Origin: JABMQB01 sp963678235
GTDB lineage: Bacteria; Bacteroidota; Bacteroidia; Bacteroidales; Prolixibacteraceae
DNA length: 64,000 nt
Assembly (NCBI GenBank): GCA_963678235.1
Contig: OY782766.1
Span: 682,001-746,000, forward strand
Direction: 5' to 3'
Below, piece by piece: positions 8,600 to 17,027 of the stretch. Both the position numbers and the translations under genes were made by a program. The notes beneath the pieces were generated by a model. It was given only the letters and a program-made list of their open reading frames with translations. It did no database searches and had not been told where the DNA came from. Each line of letters starts with the position of its first letter. Position 1 is the stretch's first letter.

Positions 8600-8995
8600 A
8601 TAACACGTTTTTTCTTTTTTTATTAAAATTCCTGATTTTGTCCGAGGGTGAAATGTCAAGTTTTTTAGGGTGTTAAAAAAGCTTGGTGTTAATCTTACCG
8701 ACTTAAAAATCAGTCAACTGGTTATCATTATTTATTGAGCTACAATTTATTAAACTTTTTCCAAATTTTCGTTAAGCTGGATTAATTTCTCCATTTTTTT
8801 AAAATTAAAAACCACATTCGTTCATTTATTAAACCCAGTTAAAAATGGGGTAGTGCTTCAAAAAAGATACTGGCGAAAAATCATCAACAAAATCCGGAGG
8901 ATTTTTTATTAGGTGCACAAAACTTCAAACGGGCAGTCCTTTTGAATTATACGTTTTACCTTTTAAAATTTTTCAACCACTAAACTTAAATTTTC

Positions 8996-9042
8996 ATGGA
9001 CAAGTTAAAATTGGCTGTGGTTTTCATTTTAACTTGCTCCAT
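8996..9042 (+). ncRNA. Conserved long hairpin in the non-coding cassette
   Basis: ATGGA-CAAGTTAAAAT pairs with ATTTTAACTTG-C-TCCAT, a 16-bp stem with one bulged C and a 14-nt loop. A terminator-like hairpin (9054-9070) follows 11 bases later on the same strand. The pair is kept in all three copies, so a small structured transcript is possible. Because the copies are nearly identical, conservation alone is weak evidence. Transcription and strand are inferred. Confidence 0.35.
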
Positions 9043-9168
9043 AAAACACCAACAAAACCCAAGGGGTTTTACATTCTTCTTTTTCAATTAATAAAAGAAA
9101 TGCCCTTAAATTACATTTGATTTTATACTAAGTTACGCCCTGTAAATATTTGTTTTTAAATGTGTTAT

Positions 9169-9290
9169 AACGGTGGTGCTAAGTTTAGTTGCCGATTACG
9201 TGCTTTTAAATTTTCAAACTGTTACAAATTTTATGCGAGCTACAAACGTTGAATTTACCACCGCCCCGGCAATTAAATTTAACACGTGTT
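9169..9290 (-). other. attC-like recombination site 5
   Basis: Starts AACGGTGGTGCTAAG and ends TTTAACACGTGTT. The interior TTTCAAACTGTTACAAATTTTATG resembles that of site 10. Right core GTTATACAC (9288-9296) is the reverse complement of GTGTATAAC (13468-13476). Pairing continues beyond the core (GGGCT with AGCC). Confidence 0.75.
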
Positions 9291-9312
9291 ATACACTGGG
9301 CTTTATCATTTA

Positions 9313-12300
9313 TTAATTTATTTTCAAAAAACGCGAAATCATTATTTCAGAGAAAATCAAATAATTATTTTCTAATGTTTCAGAATATTTTGAAATCAGA
9401 TTCATGTCAACTGAAGCTAAATTTTCATTCACATCTAAGTTATTAATTAAATTAATCGATTGAGAAATGCAATTTTCAATTTCAGAGAAATCGTCTTCAA
9501 TTATAAAAGTTAATGAGTTGATAACATCAATTCCTGATTTATTCACTTTAATAAGATTTTTAAAATATTTAATAGCTTTATTTTGATAATCAATAAAGAT
9601 TTCATTTCCTATATTATCAAGATTATTAAACTCAAATTGTAGCTCATTGATCTGAGTGAGAATATATTTAAACGAAGTAATAAGTTCCATTAAATGTTCA
9701 TAATATCTTATTTCTGCAATTTGTTCATTCCATGGAATTAATCCTTCACTCTCCAATAATTCTTTTTTAATATCTGTTGGGAAGTCAAATATTTCAAATA
9801 TGTTATTGATTTCTTCACCAGAATTCAAAATCTCATTTATTTTATCAATTCGAAATATTGGCAATTCCCAATATTTATTATTGATTGGATTACCTTTAAA
9901 TAAAGGAATAATGGATATTCTTTCAAAACTTAATTTTGTAATTAGATTTTTAATTGAAGTATGTTTCATTGATGAGAAAACATTAATAATAAGCTCAAAA
10001 CAAGCTCCCAAAGATTCAATATATTCAGCACTTGTTGAGTTTATTTGAATAATGAGTCTTTTTTCATTTAACTCAGTATTGATATTATGAATATATCCAG
10101 TTTCTTTTTGAAGCCTAATAAATTCTTTAAGTATCTTTTGCAAAAGCTGATTCTTTGTTAATTCAAAGTTCAGATTTGCCATTCTAGCAACTGATTTATT
10201 TAATCTATACGGAGAATATAAAAATGTTTTCCAAATTGACATTAATTCAAGAAGGACATTTGTTTCAATTTTAGATAAGCTTTTTGTTTCATATGTATTT
10301 ACAAATTTTTTAAAATGACGATCGAATTCTTTATGAAAAATCGTAAGGTTATACAGTGATTCAAATAAATTTATCTCAGAAACATTTTTCAAATTATCAT
10401 CCTCAATTTCAAAATTAGGGTCATTTAAACTTTTTATTTTATTAGCAATTTCAGAAAAGCTTTGGTTTGTAAAATTTTGTGAACTACTGTAGTAATTTTG
10501 TTTTGATATTTTGAAATTCTCAAATTTATGCAAAACATAATTTTGATATGGGTTTTGTTTTTCTGTTATATCATAATTAACTCCTTCCGACTGGTATCCC
10601 CATTTGTCAATTATACATTTAGGGTATGAATAATTTTCTTCCGAAATCTTTGATTTTATTTCTTTTTCATTATCGACAAGGAAGTTAATCCCCTTGTCGT
10701 TATCCTTGAAATATAAGACTAATCCCTTTTTTAATAAATTTATTGCGTGAATTTGTTTTTTCCTTCGCTCAACTATTTTTTCTACATATTCTTTCCAATT
10801 ATCTAATCTTAATGTGAAATTATATAGATTGATTATTAAAGCGTTTAATTCAGTTAAGTTCTTTATAGGTAAATTTTCAATTGACATACATTTATGTGTG
10901 TCATCGGGCATATTTAATTTAAAAATATTATACCCATAGCCATTAATTTCAAATTCTTGTTTGTCCGGAAATGCCTTTCGTAAAATATATTGAATCTCTA
11001 GAGTTTTTTCATGAAATGGATTTTTAGATATTTTTTCTCCAATTTCTTCAATCCCATCTACTAAATTGAAAAAATATTTGGTTGTTACCTTGTCATCTGT
11101 AACTTTAAGAATGGCAATATTATATTTAGTTCTAACTTTTTTGAGAAAGATTGTTTCTAACAATAATATCTTGTTCTTCTCAATTAGTTTTGAAACTTTA
11201 AGCCCTAATAAAACAGTAGACATGCAATTAATACAAGCAGTGTTTTCAAAATATCTCTTTAAATTATCAAAATTGACTTCAACATTAATATCAGGTGTAA
11301 TCTGACATAACCAAAATAAAAATTCACCAAAGGAATCCCATTCATTGTCATTCTCTGCATCTGCTGAAAAATGTATTTTATTACTTATCCATTTTTTACT
11401 ATAGTTATAAATATTTTCCTGAGTAGTGAGTTTTTCATTTATTGTGTCATATGATTTAATAATATTGTTTTGGGTTTCTTCATCTTTATGAAAGATTTTA
11501 ATTACATCCAATAATCCTTCATGTTTTTTTAGCCCACTGAAATCTATTTTCAAAAATATAAACCAACTATCTTTGAATAGCTCATACATTTCATTAAAAA
11601 CACTTAGATTTTCTGTGAAAACATAATCAAATGCTCCCTTCCAGATAAGTCCTTTAAAAACATTATTATAACCTGACCATGTTTTGAAATTTACTTTTGA
11701 GAGGCATGTAATGCATCGATTTATTTCATACTTGTCTTCAAATGCACATAAAAGAAAATTATGCAAATCGTGCTCATGAATAAAATTTAAGGATTTATCA
11801 ATATATTCAAACTTGTCATTAAAAATATTGTCGCTAAATAAAATTTCAGTAATTATTTTTGATCTTACTGGATGTAATCCTGTGAGATAAAATTTATCAT
11901 CAGTTAATTGCAATAGATACTCTTTTCTGAAAAAATCTATGTACACAGATGGATTACTTATTTCTAAGTAATTTATTAATTCTTTATAATTAATTCTTGA
12001 ATTGTAAGAATCCGACAAGCAAACAAATCGAAGAACTTCAATATCTTTAGTACCAATTGATTCAACTTTTTCTTGAATTTTACCAATTTGTTGTTTTAAT
12101 CTACTTCTTAATGTTTCTCCTTGAGTTATTAAATAGACATATTCAAGTAGAGGACTATTTTCACCAATATGCTTCCAAGATTCTTCAAAATCTACAAACT
12201 TTAAATCAGTTTTATAATCAGATATACTTTTATATAATTCTTTCGCTTCAGTTTTATCAAATATTAGTTCTATATCAACAAACTTAAAAAGGTGTTCAAT

Positions 12301-13431
12301 TGATAATTTGTTCCAATCTTCTTGACGAATTGTCACCAAAAAATGAATATTGATTTTATCATAAAGTTCTCTAATAATTTCTTCCCAGTGTAGATATTGA
12401 GATGTAACATCAATGTATAAAACTATTGGAAATTTTAAATCTTTACTTAGTGCTGCTAGGCTGTTTATTGTTCGAAGAACTTCCTTGAAATCAGATCGAA
12501 GTTTTAATTCATAGGATGCAAACTGTGACTGGTTATTTTTTAAATATCTATATGCAAGTGTGCTTTTCCCTTGACCTGATGCTCCGTGGATAAATACAAC
12601 ATTACTCTCTTTAAATGCATTTTGTATCTCAATTAATCTATCATGTCTTATTACATCAATTCCAGCTAATATATGCTCATATTTTGCAGAGACACCATAA
12701 TAAAAGCCTTCTTTGTATAACTCAATATTTTTATCTGAAAAGCTTTTTAATTCTAGAGGTTGAATGGTATTTCCAAAATTTGTATTAAAATCAATTCTTT
12801 CACTAATATATTTACATGTTAAATTTAGTTGTGTAACAAAATCTCTGGAAGTAATAATTAGTTGTTTTTCTGCTATTTGAAATAACCAAAATAATAGTAA
12901 ATCTAAAGTGATTTCTGGATCAACAAATAATTCTATGGTTTTTATATATTCTAATATCTTTTCTCGAATATCTTCTTCTGAAACTATTTCATAGGAGTAA
13001 TATGAGCTTATTTTTAAAATTTGATTTTCTGTAAATCCTTTTTTTAATAGCTTTTTTTGAATTTTATTGAACGAAACATCTTTTAATTCATCACTAATTT
13101 GACCAAAGCATACAAGTTTTATTTGCGATGTCCCTGCATTTATTGAATTTTTAGCCCTTTTAAAAAAGGAGTCTTTTTTTGAAAACAAATCAGAAAAGGA
13201 GAGAACACCTTTTGTGTTTTTTATTTGAATGGTTTCGATATACTCACCCTTATTATTTTTTATATCTAAATCTTCAAATAATCCTTCAGGTTGGAAAATT
13301 AAGTCATTCTCACGATCTTTTAATATTCTAAAAAGAGAATACAAAAATTGCCTTCGATATCCTCGAATAGCATTTATAGCTCCGAAATTATCTTTTTGTA
13401 TTTCTATTTCTATTTCTTTTTTTAATTGCAT
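9313..13431 (-). CDS. Nuclease-STAND NTPase, probable antiphage defence protein
   Basis: The 1372-residue single-gene cargo has three parts. Residues 1-170 look like a DUF4297/Cap4-type dsDNA endonuclease domain: GAINAIRGYRRQFLYSL, then E49/E53/D54 and ETIQIKN with Q69-x-K71 in the place of the (E/Q)xK element of the PD-(D/E)xK fold. A P-loop NTPase follows, with Walker A GASGQGKST at 283-291 and Walker B PIVLYID ending at D341, then helical STAND-like regions with VTIRQEDW as a sensor-like motif. The last 900 residues are a long alpha-helical part with no motif I can name, where STAND proteins usually sense their trigger. By analogy with Avs-type systems it may detect a phage product and then cut DNA. 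The specificity is unknown. It is very AT-rich. Confidence 0.65.
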   Translation of the reverse strand: MQLKKEIEIEIQKDNFGAINAIRGYRRQFLYSLFRILKDRENDLIFQPEGLFEDLDIKNNKGEYIETIQIKNTKGVLSFSDLFSKKDSFFKRAKNSINAGTSQIKLVCFGQISDELKDVSFNKIQKKLLKKGFTENQILKISSYYSYEIVSEEDIREKILEYIKTIELFVDPEITLDLLLFWLFQIAEKQLIITSRDFVTQLNLTCKYISERIDFNTNFGNTIQPLELKSFSDKNIELYKEGFYYGVSAKYEHILAGIDVIRHDRLIEIQNAFKESNVVFIHGASGQGKSTLAYRYLKNNQSQFASYELKLRSDFKEVLRTINSLAALSKDLKFPIVLYIDVTSQYLHWEEIIRELYDKINIHFLVTIRQEDWNKLSIEHLFKFVDIELIFDKTEAKELYKSISDYKTDLKFVDFEESWKHIGENSPLLEYVYLITQGETLRSRLKQQIGKIQEKVESIGTKDIEVLRFVCLSDSYNSRINYKELINYLEISNPSVYIDFFRKEYLLQLTDDKFYLTGLHPVRSKIITEILFSDNIFNDKFEYIDKSLNFIHEHDLHNFLLCAFEDKYEINRCITCLSKVNFKTWSGYNNVFKGLIWKGAFDYVFTENLSVFNEMYELFKDSWFIFLKIDFSGLKKHEGLLDVIKIFHKDEETQNNIIKSYDTINEKLTTQENIYNYSKKWISNKIHFSADAENDNEWDSFGEFLFWLCQITPDINVEVNFDNLKRYFENTACINCMSTVLLGLKVSKLIEKNKILLLETIFLKKVRTKYNIAILKVTDDKVTTKYFFNLVDGIEEIGEKISKNPFHEKTLEIQYILRKAFPDKQEFEINGYGYNIFKLNMPDDTHKCMSIENLPIKNLTELNALIINLYNFTLRLDNWKEYVEKIVERRKKQIHAINLLKKGLVLYFKDNDKGINFLVDNEKEIKSKISEENYSYPKCIIDKWGYQSEGVNYDITEKQNPYQNYVLHKFENFKISKQNYYSSSQNFTNQSFSEIANKIKSLNDPNFEIEDDNLKNVSEINLFESLYNLTIFHKEFDRHFKKFVNTYETKSLSKIETNVLLELMSIWKTFLYSPYRLNKSVARMANLNFELTKNQLLQKILKEFIRLQKETGYIHNINTELNEKRLIIQINSTSAEYIESLGACFELIINVFSSMKHTSIKNLITKLSFERISIIPLFKGNPINNKYWELPIFRIDKINEILNSGEEINNIFEIFDFPTDIKKELLESEGLIPWNEQIAEIRYYEHLMELITSFKYILTQINELQFEFNNLDNIGNEIFIDYQNKAIKYFKNLIKVNKSGIDVINSLTFIIEDDFSEIENCISQSINLINNLDVNENLASVDMNLISKYSETLENNYLIFSEIMISRFLKIN

Positions 13432-13473
13432 TCAAATTGATCAATTAACTACTGTGAATTCAGCCTTGTGTAT

Positions 13474-13660
13474 AACGTTTAGTATAAGAAACGTAAGTGA
13501 TTTCGAAGCTCTTCTCTGTCAAGTTGCACTGAGCCAAATTTGCGTTTTGACACAAATTTAAAATATTAAACAAACCCGTCAAATCGCAGATTTGGCGGAG
13601 CTGATTAAATGCTCGAAAGTTTCGTAAAGCACTGAGCACTTATGTTTTTTATACATTGTT
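13474..13660 (-). other. attC-like recombination site 6
   Basis: Starts AACGTTTAGTATAAG and ends TTTTTATACATTGTT. At 187 bp it is one of the longest sites, with a long central hairpin formed by GCCAAATTTGCG and CGCAGATTTGGC. Right core GTTGTATGC (13658-13666) pairs with GCATACAAC (14972-14980). It shares CTGTCAAGTT with site 9 and the attI-like stretch. Confidence 0.75.
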
Positions 13661-13675
13661 GTATGCAGTACTTTG

Positions 13676-14047
13676 TTATACGTGTTGGTCAATCAATATT
13701 TGGTTTCCATCAGGGTCAACTAACATTATGTTGGCTGGTCCAGTTGTAGTTTCATCTGCTTCTGCAACTAGCGAGATGTTATTTGCTTTTAATTCTTTTT
13801 GAATCTGTCTAACATCTTCAAATGATTCTAATACGTTTGCATTTTCATCCCAACCTGGATTAAATGTCATTATGTTGTTTGGAAACATCCCTTGAAATAG
13901 TCCAATTGTTGCATTACCATTTTTAAGTATCAAATAATTCATTTTTTCATCTCCATGGAAAACGGTAAATCCCAATTTTTCGTAAAAATCTCTTGATGTT
14001 TTTAAATCTTTAACTGCTAAGCTAATAGAAAATGTCCCTAGTTTCAT
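13676..14047 (-). CDS. VOC-superfamily (glyoxalase/bleomycin resistance-like) protein
   Basis: The 123-residue protein has the two beta-alpha-beta-beta-beta modules of the vicinal oxygen chelate family. LAVKDLKTSRDFYEKLGFTVFHGDEKMNYLILKNGN forms the first half and LVDPDGNQILIDQHV the end of the second. H-E type metal ligands are not obvious, so it may bind rather than convert a ligand. It follows an AraC/GyrI-type regulator by 15 bp in the same cassette. That suggests the two respond to, and neutralise or sequester, one toxic small molecule. The stop lies 15 bp right of attC-like site 6. Confidence 0.8.
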   Translation of the reverse strand: MKLGTFSISLAVKDLKTSRDFYEKLGFTVFHGDEKMNYLILKNGNATIGLFQGMFPNNIMTFNPGWDENANVLESFEDVRQIQKELKANNISLVAEADETTTGPANIMLVDPDGNQILIDQHV

Positions 14048-14062
14048 TTTGTTTTTTTTTAA

Positions 14063-14953
14063 TTAATAATTACTTAAACTTTTAATTGGTAAAGCAATTT
14101 CTAAATCAAAATTTGACCAATCATTGGCTTTTTCTTTGTCCAAATATTTTTCAAAAGCATATAAATGATTAGGCTCATAATCACTATTAATTAACCAAGT
14201 ATTGTACAAATAATTCCACGAATTAATCACATTCTCTATTGTTCCATTTACTTTTGAGATTGCATATTTACTTTTAGGAATACTCATACTTTTAATCTGT
14301 GAATGAGTAAACACAAAATCCTCAGGAATAGTTATACCAATCAAATAACGATATTTATCTTTCGGTGTAACCATTACATCATCTAACGACATTCCTAAAA
14401 TATCTCCTTGTTTATAAACATTCACTTGTTTCGCCCAGTCAATTATCAACTTTAAAAATTTTAATACTTTACCTTCTTCGAATGAATTATAAACTGTTAT
14501 ATATGCTATTTTTTTAAATTCAAGTTCCTTGATAATAACTGTTTGTTCATCATTCATTGTGCAAATATACTCGCTTACAGTCGGTATATTTTTGCAAATC
14601 CTGCTATCTTTAGGGAGACCCTTTTTCCGATAATGAGAAGGTGAGCATTCGAAATAATTCCTAAATGCTCTAGAGAAAGTAGCTGTTGAAGAAAAACCAC
14701 AATCTAGAGCGATGTCTAATATTGGCTTATCTGTATAACTTAACTTCTGTGTTGCTTTCTCAAGCTTTATTCTATTTATATAATTATTTACAGACTCATT
14801 CATTAAAGCTTGAAAGATCCTGTGAAAATGGAAGGACGAAAAATTAGCAACATTAGCTAACTCCGCAATGGAAATTTTCTTGTTAAGGTTTTCGTTGACA
14901 TAGTTATGTACTTTGCCAATTCTAGATAAGTATATGTCTTTTTGTGATGTCAA
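14063..14953 (-). CDS. AraC-family regulator with GyrI-like effector domain
   Basis: The 296-residue protein starts with an AraC/XylS DNA-binding domain of two helix-turn-helix units (about 8-108): KISIELAANVANFSSFHFHR-like first HTH and PILDIALDCGFSSTATFSRAFRNYF as second. The C-terminal part (about 135-296) is a GyrI/Rob-like effector-binding domain, with EFKKIAYITVYN at its first strand and WNYLYNTWL and HLYAFEKYL later. This SoxS/Rob-like layout is used to sense hydrophobic compounds and control resistance genes. It is the promoter-proximal gene of the cassette, with the VOC gene 15 bp downstream. Confidence 0.85.
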   Translation of the reverse strand: MTSQKDIYLSRIGKVHNYVNENLNKKISIAELANVANFSSFHFHRIFQALMNESVNNYINRIKLEKATQKLSYTDKPILDIALDCGFSSTATFSRAFRNYFECSPSHYRKKGLPKDSRICKNIPTVSEYICTMNDEQTVIIKELEFKKIAYITVYNSFEEGKVLKFLKLIIDWAKQVNVYKQGDILGMSLDDVMVTPKDKYRYLIGITIPEDFVFTHSQIKSMSIPKSKYAISKVNGTIENVINSWNYLYNTWLINSDYEPNHLYAFEKYLDKEKANDWSNFDLEIALPIKSLSNY

Positions 14954-14977
14954 GTTAGTGTTTTTCGTATTGCATAC

Positions 14978-15100
14978 AACGTTGGTGTATGTTGCGTACC
15001 GGTTTGCGGGCGGTTTCCTGCACTGAAAGGCAGGAAAAAACTGCGTTGAAACCGGGATCCTGGGTTTTGCTCACCCAGGTATGCAATACTACACAGTGTT
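14978..15100 (-). other. attC-like recombination site 7
   Basis: Starts AACGTTGGTGTATGTTGC and ends GCAATACTACACAGTGTT. It contains a strong internal hairpin CTGGGTTTTGCTCACCCAGG and CCTGCACTGAAAGGCAGG. Right core GTTATGGTT (15098-15106) is the reverse complement of AACCATAAC (15626-15634). Confidence 0.75.
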
Positions 15101-15435
15101 ATGGTTACGTTTTTTAATTTTTTCTTCTCTTCAATTAAAAACGGGTGTTTCGAAAAACAGTCCGCTGCCCCAAACAGACACTTTAAATACAGGGTATTAA
15201 CTTTATACGGGTATAAGGATTGTTCCCTGTATGCCGGGATTTTTAAGTCTCTAACGGTTTAAAATTTTTCTTCTGTTTGGTTTTTTGTTTAAATTTTAAA
15301 TTGTTTTTCAAATTCAAAAACTCCTCTAAATCTACTACTTTTTTGAATTTATGTAAAATGTTTTTTTAACCCTTCCATTGAAATTCAATGCGTTCGGGAT
15401 GCAAAACACTTGACTTTGTCATTTTTTTTCCCGAA

Positions 15436-15541
15436 CTTCCGTTCAGTCGTTGTTGACGTTCGTATACGTCCTGAAGAAAGTCTTCAACGGTGACTACCGT
15501 ACCAACGACTGGAAGCCAAAATTACCGTTTGGCTTTTTTTA
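15436..15541 (+). ncRNA. Cloverleaf-like structured RNA candidate with terminator
   Basis: A 9-bp closing stem CAGTCGTTG (15444-15452) / CAACGACTG (15503-15511) encloses three hairpins: GACG-8 nt-CGTC (15455-15470), TGAAGA-AAG-TCTTCA (15472-15486) and CGGT-GACT-ACCG (15488-15499). Immediately after comes a rho-independent terminator, GCCAAA / TTTGGC with seven T (15515-15540). This reads as a plus-strand small RNA with a four-way junction. It is not a tRNA: the anticodon-like loop has 3 nt, the closing stem has 9 bp, and there is no T-loop sequence. I do not recognise a known family. A DNA hairpin role is also possible. Confidence 0.55.
15515..15541 (+). terminator. Rho-independent terminator of the structured-RNA candidate
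   Basis: Stem GCCAAA (15515-15520) / TTTGGC (15528-15533) with a 7-nt loop is followed by a run of seven T or more. It directly adjoins the cloverleaf-like structure on the plus strand, and no plus-strand gene lies upstream. Confidence 0.7.
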
Positions 15542-15631
15542 ATTTCAATACCTTTCCAAAGAACATTTTATATCTTAATAATCCTGTAATTGTGCCTGTT
15601 TTGTAACTCCCTGATTTTCAAAATGAACCAT

Positions 15632-15814
15632 AACGGTTTGGCTATGTGGAGTGCGGGACTTTGAAACACTTCATTGTCAGGCTGCCACGGAGCCAATTCG
15701 TTTATTCATATTTTTGTTTTTATAGCCAAATCGTCAAAGACGAATTGGCGTTGTTGCAACGAAGAACCGCGGTTGAATTACCCACTGAACCCCGCATTAC
15801 ATATAGCTTTTGTT
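15632..15814 (-). other. attC-like recombination site 8
   Basis: This 183-bp site starts AACGGTTTGGCTATGTGG and ends CATATAGCTTTTGTT. Its interior closely matches site 11 (TGTGGAGTGCGGGA, AGCCAATTCGTTTATTCA, GTCAAAGACGAATTGGCG), although the cassettes differ. Right core GTTGGCGGT (15812-15820) pairs with ACCGCCAAC (16900-16908). The end of the DUF4062 gene lies within it. Confidence 0.8.
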
Positions 15815-16870
15815 GGCGGTAGTTATTTCTAAAGCCTTTTTTCTTTCATTCTTTGATAATGTTTTGAACTCCTCGAACAGGTTTATAATACTTTTAATCT
15901 TCGGGTGATGATTCCTATTATTTGTTGCGCCCCAATATCTAGGTTCATTTATAGGTTTTATCCAGTATTTAATATCTTTATGCTGTTCATCTATCTCATC
16001 TGCCCAAGGAACATTATTTTTATCTATTAATTCAAATTCATTTGTTTCTGCTAGGTATTCATACCAAGTAAGTTTACTCGGATTAATAATTGCAATTTTA
16101 TCAGTACTATTTGAAAAGCCTTTCAATTCAAACAAGTTAAAAATGGAGTTGTAGAATCTAGCTCCATCTAAAATTTTATCAGTTGTATTAATTTCTTCCT
16201 GGGCTGTTTGTGGCATTAGTTGCTTATATATATTTTCAACTATTTCTTCTGTCTTCTTATTAATAAATGTCAAATTATCCAAAGTTTGACTAACAATTTT
16301 TTGGTCTTTGTATTTTAGCCTTTGGTTTAGAAAATCATACATAAGACCTGCCCATTGCTTACCAAGGTTGTTTTTAATTTCATTTACAAACTCAAATGGA
16401 AAAAAACCATTATTAACATTTGCTTGTCTAACATTATTTATGAATTCAAAAATATCTTTTGCATATTCTTGATTTTCTATAGATGGAAATTCAATTTTAT
16501 CTACTACTTCTTTATTTTTTTTATTTCTCTGGTATAATCTATGATCCTCATAAACTTCCCTTTTGATAAACGTAAATACAGGTATGTTTTTGACTTTTGC
16601 AGCTTCATATTCTGCATTTGTTATTGATTTGGTCGCATCATATTTATATTTTCCACCAAATCTACCACCTATGATTAATATAAATAATTGACAGTTTTCT
16701 ATTTCATTAATACAACTTTCATGTGTATGTAAATCTGGATGATAAAAAACATCTCCTTTATCACTTAGGACAGGTTCGTAATAATATTCCTTAACAAATT
16801 CAAACAAACTATCTCGAATTTGCATTAAGTCATAGCAAGTTGAGCTAATAAATACTTTTGGAATTGCCAT
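15797..16870 (-). CDS. DUF4062-domain protein
   Basis: The 357-residue protein starts with a clear DUF4062 domain (about 3-90): KVFISSTCYDLMQIRDSL, CINEIENCQLFILIIGGRFG and SITNAEYEAA. This is a Rossmann-like fold related to TIR/SIR2-type domains and is common at the N-terminus of NLR-like and defence-associated proteins. Here no NTPase follows. The C-terminal half (about 190-357) has no known motif but ends in a basic, lysine-rich stretch. Known DUF4062 proteins have no fixed function; NAD-related or signalling roles are proposed by fold only. It is the only gene of its cassette. The final codons lie in site 8. Confidence 0.8.
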   Translation of the reverse strand: MAIPKVFISSTCYDLMQIRDSLFEFVKEYYYEPVLSDKGDVFYHPDLHTHESCINEIENCQLFILIIGGRFGGKYKYDATKSITNAEYEAAKVKNIPVFTFIKREVYEDHRLYQRNKKNKEVVDKIEFPSIENQEYAKDIFEFINNVRQANVNNGFFPFEFVNEIKNNLGKQWAGLMYDFLNQRLKYKDQKIVSQTLDNLTFINKKTEEIVENIYKQLMPQTAQEEINTTDKILDGARFYNSIFNLFELKGFSNSTDKIAIINPSKLTWYEYLAETNEFELIDKNNVPWADEIDEQHKDIKYWIKPINEPRYWGATNNRNHHPKIKSIINLFEEFKTLSKNERKKALEITTANKSYM

Positions 16871-16905
16871 ATTTTCTATATTTAAAGTTTTACATAATTA
16901 CCGCC

Positions 16906-17027
16906 AACGGTGAGTATAAGAATAGTAGCCGACTGCGTGACACTTATCTGTCAAGTTACAAGAAAGTTGAAGCGGGCTATACCCTTTAAATTTACTACTG
17001 TCTCGGCTATTATTTTTATACATTGTT
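16906..17027 (-). other. attC-like recombination site 9
   Basis: Starts AACGGTGAGTATAAGAATAG and ends TATTTTTATACATTGTT. Interior GACTGCGTGACACTTATCTG and GTTGAAGCGGGCTATACC recall sites 1 and 3. Right core GTTGTGGGT (17025-17033) is the reverse complement of ACCCACAAC (18447-18455). Confidence 0.8.

Larger units (their letters stand above)
8477..9172 (-). repeat. Non-coding cassette, copy 2 (intact)
   Basis: This 696-bp unit is a near-perfect copy of 25731-26426 and of 3815-5076 without its insertion. It consists of attC-like site 4 (8477-8599) and 570 bp without a credible gene. It lies directly upstream of the three-gene cassette, just as copies 1 and 3 lie upstream of other minus-strand cassette genes, so it might carry a promoter or a small RNA. 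Visible structures are a long hairpin at 8996-9042 and terminator-like AAAACCC-AAG-GGGTTTT at 9054-9070. A small frame of 63 codons crosses the site but is not credible. Confidence 0.85.
15098..15634 (-). repeat. Gene-less cassette carrying a structured-RNA candidate
   Basis: About 530 bp between sites 7 and 8, with no protein-coding frame I would accept. From left to right it holds an A/T-rich first half, a palindrome CATTGAA-A-TTCAATG near 15378-15392, a long-range pair GTTCGGG / CCCGAAC, and then the cloverleaf-like structure and terminator listed separately. The edges match the cassette rule exactly (GTTATGGTT / AACCATAAC). Confidence 0.7.

Noticed and set aside
8485..8676. 63-codon plus-strand frame repeated at 25739-25930
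   Set aside because: It crosses the attC-like site and is kept only because the whole 696-bp unit is repeated. The copy at 3823 is broken by the IS200-type element, and no ribosome-binding site is evident.
15444..15511. A tRNA gene
   Set aside because: Cloverleaf plan only: 9-bp closing stem, 3-nt middle loop, 4-nt last loop without the T-loop sequence, and no acceptor end.
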